A DNA stretch of 64,000 nt from Mesorhizobium sp. ES1-1. GTDB lineage: Bacteria; Pseudomonadota; Alphaproteobacteria; Rhizobiales; Rhizobiaceae. A program made the position numbers and the translations under genes. The stretch is taken from the NCBI RefSeq assembly GCF_020164785.1, contig NZ_JAIUGX010000001.1, positions 186,001 through 250,000 of the forward strand. The letters run 5' to 3'. The notes under the pieces are model-generated. The model was given only the letters and a program-made list of their open reading frames with translations, was not told the origin of the DNA and did no database searches. Positions 31,149-39,184 of the stretch are shown here, piece by piece. Each line of letters opens with the position of its first letter. Position 1 is the stretch's first letter.

Positions 31149-32390
31149 CTAGCGCAGCTTCGCTTCGGCCGCCTCAAGTTCGACGACCCAGTGGGCGAGC
31201 AGCCAGTCCATGCGCCCCGATGCTGCTTCGTCGGCGAATATGGTCGTCGACAGCGGCTTGCCCAGCGCAAACCTAGCTGTCACCAGTTTCGCCAGGGTTT
31301 CGGCGCCGCGGCCGTAATTGTGCGGGGCACCGCCGCGGGGGCTGCACATGCCCGAGAAATAGAAATTGTCGAAATCGGCTGAAAGCAGGCCGCCAACCTT
31401 TCGCGCCGGGAAATCGCCGATATAGGTCAGGCTGCCCTCGGGCAGGAAAGGGACAGGGGCTTTATAGCCGGTCGCCCAGATAATGGTGTCCGCTTCGGCC
31501 GACGTGCCGTCAACGAAAAGCACCCTGCGCCCGTCGAGACGTGCGATCTGGGGGACGGCCTTGACGCGGCCTCGCTGCGCCCAATACGGCACAAGCGTGG
31601 AGAACGTAGGCGGCCTGGCTGTCCAGTCCTCGTCGCTCGGCTGGGGGAAGCCGTATGAGCTGGGCTCGCCGACGGATATCTTCACCATCAGATGGCTGAG
31701 TTCATCGCCCGACGAGCCGGGAAAATGCGGCTGGTAGGTGAGGTCGGCGCGCGGCGTGCCGAAAAAGGATTGCGGGACGAACCAGGTCGGCCGATGCAGC
31801 GACATCAGCGCCTGCCGACCCGAAGCGATCGCGTCCGTCACCATGTCGCAGGCGGAATTTCCCGAGCCGACGACCAGCACGGTGTTTCCCACCATATCCG
31901 CCGGAGTACGATATTGCGACGTGTGGATCATCGGGCCGTCGAACCTGCCTTCGACGTCCGGGATCCTTGGCGCCCAAAGATGGCCATGCGCGGCGACCAG
32001 CGCGTCGAAATGCTCGGTTGTCCCGTCGGACAGGGTGACGTCCCATCCCCGCGAGCCTCCGTCGACCGGCACGGCCGCGACAACGGCCGTGTTGAAGCGG
32101 ATATAGCGCAGAAGCCCTGCTTCCTTGGCGAACCAGCGAATATAGTCGCGGTATTGCTGCCCGGTGGGAAACTGGGGCGTCGTCTGGGGCATCGGATAGC
32201 CCTTGAACGATGTTGCCCGCTTGGACGTCAGCAATTGCACCGACTCATAGACATTGCGCCAGATGCCAATGACATCGTCCGTCTTCTCGTAGGCTTGGAC
32301 ATCGTGACCCTCGGCGACCAACTCGCGGATCGCCACCAGACCGGTCACACCTGCGCCAACCACACAGACACGGGCTGCTTTCTGCACCAT
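31149..32390 (-). CDS. Flavin-containing monooxygenase
   Basis: Class B flavoprotein monooxygenase of 413 residues, using FAD and NADPH to oxygenate small substrates. Visible motifs are the FAD-binding GAGVTG (residues 12-17), the FMO fingerprint FxGxxxHxxxY as FDGPMIHTSQY (about 150-160), the NADPH-binding GSGNSA (about 172-177), and an ATGYK motif near residue 310. The His-Tyr version of the fingerprint points to FMO rather than Baeyer-Villiger type. ATG 32390 has a GGTGGAG site. It is the last gene of a seven-gene leftward operon with a Liv-type importer and an SDR, 61 nt behind the SDR, suggesting catabolism of the imported compound starting with oxygenation. Confidence 0.88.
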   Translation of the reverse strand: MVQKAARVCVVGAGVTGLVAIRELVAEGHDVQAYEKTDDVIGIWRNVYESVQLLTSKRATSFKGYPMPQTTPQFPTGQQYRDYIRWFAKEAGLLRYIRFNTAVVAAVPVDGGSRGWDVTLSDGTTEHFDALVAAHGHLWAPRIPDVEGRFDGPMIHTSQYRTPADMVGNTVLVVGSGNSACDMVTDAIASGRQALMSLHRPTWFVPQSFFGTPRADLTYQPHFPGSSGDELSHLMVKISVGEPSSYGFPQPSDEDWTARPPTFSTLVPYWAQRGRVKAVPQIARLDGRRVLFVDGTSAEADTIIWATGYKAPVPFLPEGSLTYIGDFPARKVGGLLSADFDNFYFSGMCSPRGGAPHNYGRGAETLAKLVTARFALGKPLSTTIFADEAASGRMDWLLAHWVVELEAAEAKLR

Positions 32391-32451
32391 GAAACTCCAC
32401 CTTAGCTTGCCGTTAGGGCGGCCGACGCCAGACGCGGTAACGCCGGCTTGT

Positions 32452-33198
32452 TCAGCTCATCAATTCGCCGCCAGTGACCTTGATCGTTTCGCCGGTGACG
32501 AAGCTGACCGTCTCGCGGCTGGCCAGCATCCAGACCCAGCCGGCAATCTCGTCGGGTTGCGCGACACGGCCGAGCGGAATGTGCTTCTCGGCGCCTACCA
32601 TCCTTCCCGTGGCTGCGTTGCCCGGCGTATTCACCCATCCGGGCGCAATCCCATTGACGATGATGTCATCGCCGGCGACAGAGGCAGCGAGGATACGCGT
32701 CAATGAAACAACGGCTGCTTTCGAAGCGCTGTAGATCAGTTGTTCGGTCGAAGCCGTAAAGGCGTCCGCCGAACTGATGGTGACGATGGCGCCCTTGGTA
32801 CCGGCGGCCCGCATGTGCCCAATCGCCTCGGCGGCGACATTGAGCGTGCCGAGGACGTTCACGCGCATGATGCGGTCGAACTTTTCCGCCGTGAAGGTCG
32901 ACAGGTTCGTCGGCGGGAAAATGCCGGCCGCAGTGACCGCGGCCGAAAGCCCGGCGCTGACGCCGCTGGCATCGATCGCGTCCGCGACAGCAGCGCGGTC
33001 GGTCACATCGAGCGATTTGGTGATGAGAGGAACCTCCCTGTCCGCTTGAGCCTCCTTGAGCCGGTCGAGCCCCTCGACCGACAGGTCCATCGCCAGAACG
33101 CCCCACCCCTCGGCGAGAAATTTCTCGGCAAAGGCGCGGCCCATCCCGCTGCCCGCGCCGGTGACGATGGCCCACTTCCGGCCCTGTGTTGTCGACAT
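32452..33198 (-). CDS. SDR-family oxidoreductase
   Basis: Classical SDR of 248 residues. It has cofactor motif TGAGSGMG (about 13-20), catalytic serine in TISSADAF and YSASK near residue 151, and a FVTGETIKVTGGELM C-terminus typical of the 3-oxoacyl-reductase-like group. The NNAG motif is replaced by a TAAGIFPP stretch. ATG 33198 follows an AGGAG site and lies 5 nt after the LivF gene, so it is firmly part of the importer operon. It probably oxidises or reduces an alcohol or ketone derived from the transported substrate. Confidence 0.88.
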   Translation of the reverse strand: MSTTQGRKWAIVTGAGSGMGRAFAEKFLAEGWGVLAMDLSVEGLDRLKEAQADREVPLITKSLDVTDRAAVADAIDASGVSAGLSAAVTAAGIFPPTNLSTFTAEKFDRIMRVNVLGTLNVAAEAIGHMRAAGTKGAIVTISSADAFTASTEQLIYSASKAAVVSLTRILAASVAGDDIIVNGIAPGWVNTPGNAATGRMVGAEKHIPLGRVAQPDEIAGWVWMLASRETVSFVTGETIKVTGGELMS

Positions 33199-33203
33199 GA
33201 AGA

Positions 33204-33959
33204 TCAGCTCCTTTTTCCCAGATATGCCTCGGTCATCATCGGCGCGGTCGCGACCATGTCCGGCTTGCCCTCGAGAACGACCTGGCCGGCGGCGAGCACA
33301 TAGGCGTAATCCGCCACCCGCAGCGCGGCGCGCGCGTTCTGCTCGACGATGAAGACCGCGATCTTCCGGTTCTTGATCTCTTCGATGATCTCGAAGACGC
33401 GTTTGACCAAAGCGGGCGCGAGACCCATCGACGGCTCATCCATGATGACGAGCTCGGGGTGACGGATCAGCGCACGGGCAAAGGCCACCATCTGCTGCTC
33501 GCCGCCCGACAGGACGCCCGAGGGACGGTGCACCAACTTCTTCAAGGGCGGAAAAAGATCGAGCATCTCGGCAATGTCTTCGCGCGTGGCGCGCCCCTTG
33601 CTGCCCGCCCAGGCGCCCAGCTGGAGATTTTCCAGAACCGTGAGCGACGAGAACATTCGCCGCCCCTCCGGAACCACACCGATGCCGCGCGCCATGCGCC
33701 TGGGCGTCGGCTCGTGGGTAATCAGCTCATCCTTCCAGAACACCTCGCCAGCTGTGACGGTCGTGGTGCCGCTGATTGTCTTCATAGATGTTGACTTGCC
33801 CGATGCGTTGCCGCCCAGCAGCGCCACGACCTGGCCGGGGTAGATCCGATAGCTGACATCGGTCAGCGCACGGAACTTGCCGTAATTGACGCTGACATTT
33901 TTCAATTGCAGCAGCGGCGTTTCATCCGGCATTTGCGCGTTCTGGAGCTGTTCAGCCAA
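33204..33959 (-). CDS. Liv-type ABC importer ATPase (LivF-like)
   Basis: ATP-binding protein of 251 residues with Walker A GGNASGKST (49-57; the usual PNGAG is altered to GNASG), signature LSGGEQQM, Walker B LVIMDEPSMGLAP and switch IFIVEQ-like FIVEQN. The start chosen is TTG 33959, which has GGAGG at ideal spacing and overlaps the LivG gene by 8 nt. The alternative ATG 33932 has no clear ribosome site. It belongs to the second Liv-type operon. Confidence 0.88.
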   Translation of the reverse strand: MAEQLQNAQMPDETPLLQLKNVSVNYGKFRALTDVSYRIYPGQVVALLGGNASGKSTSMKTISGTTTVTAGEVFWKDELITHEPTPRRMARGIGVVPEGRRMFSSLTVLENLQLGAWAGSKGRATREDIAEMLDLFPPLKKLVHRPSGVLSGGEQQMVAFARALIRHPELVIMDEPSMGLAPALVKRVFEIIEEIKNRKIAVFIVEQNARAALRVADYAYVLAAGQVVLEGKPDMVATAPMMTEAYLGKRS

Positions 33960-34749
33960 GGAAAGCCTCCACGACTTTCTCGTCCTGCTGGATGACGCCG
34001 ACCGGGCCCTGGGTGATGATTGTGCCGCTGTTCAGCACATAGACGTTGGCGCAGAGATCGCCGATCACGGACATCTTGTGCTCGACCAGAAGCATCGACA
34101 TTGCCTGGGCATGGTTGAGTGCGCGCAACTGGTCTGTCAGTTCCTCCGTTTCGTGCGGGTTCATTCCGGCCATGGGTTCGTCAAGCAATAGAAGCCTGGG
34201 CGAGGTCATCAGGGCCCTCGAGATCTCGACCCGGCGGCGATTGGCATAGGACAGCGACAGGACTTGTTGATCGGCGCGCGGCAGAAGCCTGTCGCCGAAC
34301 AGCGCCATGATCTCTTTGGCCTGCTCGCGCCGCGCCGCCATTTCCCGCCGCGCGGGCGGCGTGCGCAGGATGCCGGCGACGTAGCCCGTGGAATAATGGA
34401 TATGGCCGCCAAGCAGGATGTTCTGCTCCACCGTCAAAGTGTCGAACAGCCGGACCCCCTGGAAGATGCGCGACATGCCCGAAGCAGCACGCCGGTATGC
34501 AGGCATATGGCGCACGTCCATCCCGTTGATGCGCACTTCGCCCTCATATGGTCCGCGATAGGCGCCTGAGACGACATTGATGAAGGAGGATTTTCCCGAG
34601 CCGTTCGGCCCGATGAGCCCGACGATTGCGCCCCGCGGCACGACGAGGCTGACACCGGCCAAGGCTGTCACGCCCCCGTACCGGAGGGTCAGGTTCGATA
34701 CGGACAAAGCCTCGTCCACTGCCGGCGTCTGATTCATGTCGGCCGTCAT
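33952..34749 (-). CDS. Liv-type ABC importer ATPase (LivG-like)
   Basis: ATP-binding protein of 265 residues with Walker A GPNGSGKSS (47-55), signature region LSLSYANRRR (LivG proteins usually have LSYGQQR), Walker B LLLLDEPMAGMNPHE and the LivG-typical VEHKM switch. It begins in an ATGA overlap with the LivM gene (34746-34749). It partners the LivF ATPase encoded next. Confidence 0.9.
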   Translation of the reverse strand: MTADMNQTPAVDEALSVSNLTLRYGGVTALAGVSLVVPRGAIVGLIGPNGSGKSSFINVVSGAYRGPYEGEVRINGMDVRHMPAYRRAASGMSRIFQGVRLFDTLTVEQNILLGGHIHYSTGYVAGILRTPPARREMAARREQAKEIMALFGDRLLPRADQQVLSLSYANRRRVEISRALMTSPRLLLLDEPMAGMNPHETEELTDQLRALNHAQAMSMLLVEHKMSVIGDLCANVYVLNSGTIITQGPVGVIQQDEKVVEAFLG

Positions 34750-35798
34750 TTCTTGATCAGGTTCGTGATCTTGGTCTTGCCCAGGATGCCCTGGGGTCGC
34801 GTCGCCATCAGGATCACGATCAAGAGGCCGGCCAGCAGCAGGCGATAGTCCTGGAGCGGCCGGAGTAGCTCGGGCAGCAGGATGATGATGCAGGCGCCCA
34901 GGACAGAGCCGCTGATCCGGCCGAGCCCGCCGATGACCGCCATCTGGAATATGAGAAGGCTGGCCGTGACATCGAAGCTGCGGAACCCGACATAGCCGAG
35001 ATAGTAGCCAAGCAGCGCGCCGGAAAGACCAGCCAGCGCAGAGCCGATGGCGAAGAAATAGATTTTCGGCGCGGCGGTCGCGATGCCGATGGAAACGGCG
35101 GCGACCTCGTCATCGCGGATCGCTTCCATCGTCAGTCCGAACCGGCTTGAGACGATGGCCTGGGTGATGACGAGGCTGAGCAGGACGAGGCCAACGACCG
35201 CCAGGTAGAAGGGCGCGCCGACGCCTAGATCGAATCCCAACAGATGCATGGTCGGGACGCCCGTCAGGCCGGTGGCGCCGCCGGTCACATCGCCCCATTG
35301 CAAAATGATATCGAGCACGATGAGGTTGAACCCCAGCGACACGATGAAGAGGTAGTCGCCATTGATACGCAGGGCCGGGAAGCCGACGAGGGCGCCGAGG
35401 ACGCCCGACAAGAGCATCGCCGCCGGGATCGTCGCCGCCGCGTCGAGATTGTAGCGCACGGCCAGCACCGCCGAAGTATAGGCGCCGACACCCACGAAAG
35501 CCGCCTGCCCCATGGCCAGCAGGCCGGCATTGCCGATGATCAGGTTTTGCCCGACCGCCGCCGGCACGTAGATGACCGTCAGCAGAGCGGCCGCCGGCCA
35601 GATCGGCGGAAGGCCGAGCAAGGGGATTGCGATCACGATCCCAAGCCCGAGCACCCATCCCACGACCAACATCATGCGCGCCCGGCTCAACGGGAGGCGC
35701 GCCCGGGCCGATTCCTCGCCGTGGTCCTTGCCGGGCATCGCTTCAAAGGCGCTGTTCACATCCAGCCCCTTCTCACGGGCGGGAAGCGACATGGACAC
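34746..35798 (-). CDS. Liv-type ABC importer permease (LivM-like)
   Basis: Inner-membrane permease of about 350 residues. After a hydrophilic N-terminal extension of roughly 40 residues come multiple hydrophobic helices and LivM family segments: NLIIGNAGLLAMGQAAFVGVGAYTSA, PALRINGDYLFIVSLGFN and IGGLGRISGSVLGACI. The start is either GTG 35798 or ATG 35792; both overlap the end of the LivH gene (35773), and neither has a strong ribosome site, so expression is probably coupled to LivH. Confidence 0.88.
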   Translation of the reverse strand: MSMSLPAREKGLDVNSAFEAMPGKDHGEESARARLPLSRARMMLVVGWVLGLGIVIAIPLLGLPPIWPAAALLTVIYVPAAVGQNLIIGNAGLLAMGQAAFVGVGAYTSAVLAVRYNLDAAATIPAAMLLSGVLGALVGFPALRINGDYLFIVSLGFNLIVLDIILQWGDVTGGATGLTGVPTMHLLGFDLGVGAPFYLAVVGLVLLSLVITQAIVSSRFGLTMEAIRDDEVAAVSIGIATAAPKIYFFAIGSALAGLSGALLGYYLGYVGFRSFDVTASLLIFQMAVIGGLGRISGSVLGACIIILLPELLRPLQDYRLLLAGLLIVILMATRPQGILGKTKITNLIKK

Positions 35799-36645
35799 CG
35801 GCTATGCCGGTCGGCCGGAACAAAAGAAAGGCGATGAGGAGCCCGAACGTCACCGTGTTGAGAAGGGCCGAACTGACATAGCCGGTGACCATTGCCTGCA
35901 GCACGCCCAGGAGCAGGCCACCCGCGAACGCGCCCCATACGCTGCCGATGCCGCCGATGACGGTCGCGGTGAAGGCATTGAGCGTGCCCGAAAAACCCAT
36001 CGTGACCGAGAGCGTGTTGTAGTAGGCGCCGTAAAGGATGCCACCGACCACCCCGAACAAGGCGCCAAGCACATAGACGGTCACGACCACCCGGTCGACC
36101 GGCACGCCCATCAACTCGGCTGTCGCCAGATCGTCCTTCACGGCCCGCATGGCACGGCCGAGGTCAGTTTTGGTGATGATGATCCACAGCAAGGCCGCCA
36201 TGGCTATCCCGACCACGGCGACGACGATCTGCAACGGACTGAGCACCACCGGCCCGAGCCGGATGATATCGGTCTGGAACGGAAACGGCATGGGCCGGAT
36301 TTTGGACGTCCAGATCAGGCGGGCTACGTTCTCGATGATCAGGCCCACGCCCACAGCAGTGACAGTCGGCGCCAGGCGGTTGCCGCGCACCGGACGATAG
36401 GCGAACCGTTCGACCGCGATCGCGATCACGGCGCCGGCCACCAGACCGGCAATGATGGCTAGCCAGAGTGGGCATCCGCTCGTGATCAGCGAGGCCGTCA
36501 CGAACGTTCCGAACATATAGACATAACCATGCGCGAAGTTGATCTGCTGCAATATGCCGTAAACGAGGCTGTAGCCGACGGCCAGCATCGCATAGACGAC
36601 GCCCGAGGTGAGCCCGTTCAGCAATTGCGTGGTGAAGAACTGCAT
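35773..36645 (-). CDS. Liv-type ABC importer permease (LivH-like)
   Basis: Inner-membrane permease of 290 residues with the LivH hallmarks QLLNGLTSGVVYAMLAVGYSLVYGILQQINFAHG at the N-terminus and FSGTLNAFTATVIGGIGSVWGAFAGG in the second half. ATG 36645. It is separated from the binding-protein gene upstream by 124 nt containing a stem-loop, which should allow more binding protein than permease to be made. Confidence 0.9.
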   Translation of the reverse strand: MQFFTTQLLNGLTSGVVYAMLAVGYSLVYGILQQINFAHGYVYMFGTFVTASLITSGCPLWLAIIAGLVAGAVIAIAVERFAYRPVRGNRLAPTVTAVGVGLIIENVARLIWTSKIRPMPFPFQTDIIRLGPVVLSPLQIVVAVVGIAMAALLWIIITKTDLGRAMRAVKDDLATAELMGVPVDRVVVTVYVLGALFGVVGGILYGAYYNTLSVTMGFSGTLNAFTATVIGGIGSVWGAFAGGLLLGVLQAMVTGYVSSALLNTVTFGLLIAFLLFRPTGIAGVHVASRP

Positions 36646-36726
36646 CTGGTTGGAGACCTTCCGTGGGACGCCTCGCCACCTCGCGGATGGCGGACCATCG
36701 CGGGCAAAGCGAGATGGTGACTGAGA

Positions 36727-36763
36727 CGGGCCGAAGCGAATGCCTGCCCTCGTTTTCGGCCCG
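36727..36763 (-). other. Intercistronic stem-loop after binding-protein gene
   Basis: Perfect 9-bp inverted repeat (CGGGCCGAA / TTCGGCCCG) with a 19-nt loop, beginning 7 nt after the binding-protein stop codon and before livH. This is a typical position for an mRNA-stabilising or partially terminating hairpin that sets the binding protein to permease ratio. Confidence 0.55.
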
Positions 36764-36769
36764 ATACGC

Positions 36770-37951
36770 TCAGTGAGCGGTCAGCTTCTTGGTGCTCGCT
36801 TCGTCGAACACCCATTTGCCACCGGTCAGACGCAGCACGACGAGAGAGCCTCCGACATTGTCGCCGTTCTTGTCGAAGCTGATGGTTCCCATGGCGCCAT
36901 CATGCCTGGTGGCGCGAATGACCGGCATCAGGTTTTCCGTCGACCCTTTATTGTCCTCGATCGCCTGTTTCAGGACATAGATATTGTCATAGCCGGCTGC
37001 CGCCTGCACACCCGGTTCAGCGTTGAACTTCTTGGTGTAGGCCGCAACGAACGCCTTGTTCTCCTTGCTGGGATTGTTGATGTCATAGACGTTGGTGACC
37101 CAGGTGCCTTCGGCGGCGGCTCCGGCCAGCGACACATATTCGGGAACCTGTGTCTGGGCGTTGGCGAGAAGCGGGATATGCTTGTCGCCGAATGCCCGAA
37201 CGGACTGGCTCACCGCGGCGCCCATATCGGCATAATAGCCGGCGAGGTAGAGCGCATCGGGATTCGCCGCCGCGATATTGGCGAGGACCGACGAGAAGTC
37301 ATTGGTCGAGCCGGTCACATAGGTCTCGGCCGCTACGATCTCGGCTCCCGAAGCGGCAGCGGCGTTCTTGGCGATCGCAAGAAGGGCCTGGCCGTAATCG
37401 TCGCTCGGGTAAAGCACGGCGATGCGCTTGTAGCCCAGCACCTTAGTGCCGAGGTTCATGCTCCCCGCCCCCTGGATATCGTCATTCGGTATGATGCGGG
37501 CAAAATTCTGGTAACCCTTGGCCGAAAGGGCCGGCGAACTCGTCGTGGCGGCCAGGACAGGCAGTCCCACACGTCCGAAGATCGGGATCTGGGCGAGCGT
37601 CGCCGAGCTGCAGACATTGCCGACGACCGCAACGATATCCCTGTCGCTGATGATCTGGTTTGCCGCCGTCGCGGCCGGCGTCGGGTCGCACTGGTCGTCA
37701 TATTCGGAAAGCTTGATCTGCTTGCCGCCGATGCCGCCCGCCGCGTTGATCTGTTCGATCGCGAGACGGACACCGTTCATCGTTTCAATTCCGTAGGCGG
37801 CGGCCGAACCGGTCAAAGGCGCGGTCGAAGCAATATGAATGGCATCATCGGCAGCCGTGGCCGTACCGCCGAGCGGACCGGCCAAAATCAAACCCGTGAC
37901 CGCAAAGGCCGCAAGGGCGCGCTGAGTGATGGCCTGGAAAGCTAAGAGCAT
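36770..37951 (-). CDS. Liv-type ABC importer, periplasmic binding protein
   Basis: Exported binding protein of 393 residues (Peripla_BP_6 / LivK type). The signal peptide covers about residues 1-34 (ends ...GPLGGTATAAD). The mature fold begins IHIASTAPLTGSAAAYG, and the ARLAIEQINAAGGIGGKQIKL segment and GYDNIYVLKQAIED are typical. ATG 37951 follows AAGGGGAAA. It is the first gene of the leftward seven-gene operon (binding protein, LivH, LivM, LivG, LivF, SDR, FMO). The monooxygenase and SDR argue against an amino acid and for a hydrophobic or cyclic ligand. Confidence 0.9.
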   Translation of the reverse strand: MLLAFQAITQRALAAFAVTGLILAGPLGGTATAADDAIHIASTAPLTGSAAAYGIETMNGVRLAIEQINAAGGIGGKQIKLSEYDDQCDPTPAATAANQIISDRDIVAVVGNVCSSATLAQIPIFGRVGLPVLAATTSSPALSAKGYQNFARIIPNDDIQGAGSMNLGTKVLGYKRIAVLYPSDDYGQALLAIAKNAAAASGAEIVAAETYVTGSTNDFSSVLANIAAANPDALYLAGYYADMGAAVSQSVRAFGDKHIPLLANAQTQVPEYVSLAGAAAEGTWVTNVYDINNPSKENKAFVAAYTKKFNAEPGVQAAAGYDNIYVLKQAIEDNKGSTENLMPVIRATRHDGAMGTISFDKNGDNVGGSLVVLRLTGGKWVFDEASTKKLTAH

Positions 37952-38305
37952 GATTTCCCCTTCTCTATCGGCTGAACCGGAACGTCAGAGATTACGATCA
38001 TGAGCAAAAGCAGGCTTGCTCCTGCCTTCCCACCATCGAGCACAGCGCGTTTGCGCACACATCAGGGGCAAACACCGTTTTGCTATGAAATTCATACCGC
38101 TCAAAAAAGGAGTGTCAATAGGTTAGATACTGACGGCTTGCGTTGATCCCCATTTTTGGGCAAACCGCGATGCAGCGCCTGCCGCCGTGGCGCAAGGACC
38201 AGGCGGACCTCAAGCGGCGAGCTTGAAAATGACGCGCTTGAGCAAAATCTATTTAGCTACTGCCTCTGTCGGACTGCCGATAGTCGAGCAAGGAGTGACG
38301 CACAG
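37952..38305. promoter_or_regulatory. Divergent control region with TATGAA-A-TTCATA palindrome
   Basis: 354 nt between the importer operon (leftward) and the CGNR gene (rightward). It contains a 13-bp AT-rich palindrome (TATGAA / TTCATA arms, one central A) at 38084-38096, which stands out in GC-rich DNA and is a candidate operator for the CGNR protein. No convincing gene lies here. Confidence 0.45.
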
Positions 38306-38902
38306 ATGAACAGTTTCCTTTTTGGTCCTGACGTTCTCCCCTCCGCAGCAATGACCGTCGCGCTTATCAACACGTCGCCCGGCCGCGGGGGCGAGGAGGG
38401 CCTGAACGACACGGAAATCCTCAGGGCAATGGGGCGTGAGACGGGAGTATTCTACCTGCCGGACGGGTCGAAGGCCGAGATCCTCGCCATGCGCAAGTTG
38501 CGCGACCGGCTCGACGAGATCGTGAAGACGCCAGAGAACCCTCAGCGTTTCGCCATGCTCAACGAGCTGTTCTATTCGGCATCGGCCATCCCGCAGATCG
38601 TCACGCATGTCGAAACACCCGAGCCGCACTTCCATTACACGCTCGAGGATGCCTCGTATGTCGACCACCTCAAGGGGGTCACCGCCTACGCGCTGGCGCG
38701 GCTCATTATCATCGGCGAGTGGCAGCGGCTGCGCACCTGCTCCGGCACTGCCTGCAATCGCCTGTTCTTTGACACCACCCGAAACGGCAAGCGGCTATAT
38801 TGCGACAGCCGGACCTGCGGCAATCGCATCCATGCCGCGCGCTATCGCGTCCGAAGCGCTGGGCGGTCACAGGTCGAGATCCAACTCGACGGCGCGGAAT
38901 AG
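38306..38902 (+). CDS. ABATE/CGNR zinc-finger putative regulator
   Basis: Protein of 198 residues. The N-terminal part (VALINTSPGRGGE..., about 17-130) matches the ABATE-type stress-induced regulator domain. The C-terminus is a CGNR zinc finger: CSGTACNRLFFDTTRNGKRLYC, then CGNR itself, with four cysteines placed to bind zinc (about residues 147-180). These proteins are thought to be DNA-binding regulators. ATG 38306 has AAGGAG upstream at slightly long spacing. The divergent position relative to the Liv-FMO operon makes it the likely regulator of that operon. Confidence 0.85.
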   Translation: MNSFLFGPDVLPSAAMTVALINTSPGRGGEEGLNDTEILRAMGRETGVFYLPDGSKAEILAMRKLRDRLDEIVKTPENPQRFAMLNELFYSASAIPQIVTHVETPEPHFHYTLEDASYVDHLKGVTAYALARLIIIGEWQRLRTCSGTACNRLFFDTTRNGKRLYCDSRTCGNRIHAARYRVRSAGRSQVEIQLDGAE

Positions 38903-39184
38903 CTGGCGGCCCCGTCGCATACTTGATCGCGTCGCGGCCAAGTCCACCGGCACGACAACACATGCAAGCGTGATCGAGCCGCACGGGAAGCGCGTTCGCA
39001 AATGCAACCGGCCGATGCGCAATCGCAATCGATCGGAGGCAGATCGGCGCGGAAGATGAAGATGGGACTTTGGCGCGACAACTAGCCTGCCTGTATAGAC
39101 ATACATGCGTCCGGGATTCATTATCCGTTAGAAGATGATTCGTTCCCCCCGCGTCTGTCAGACAGAATGATTGGAGTTTCGTCT

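Noticed and set aside
36740..37945. 401-codon open frame on the plus strand
   Set aside because: Mirror of the Liv-type binding-protein gene, whose signal peptide, fold and ribosome site are clear.
38903..39184. Gene or element between the CGNR gene and the autotransporter
   Set aside because: Open frames are Arg/Cys-rich and overlapping on both strands; no repeat, hairpin with T-run or known motif was seen.
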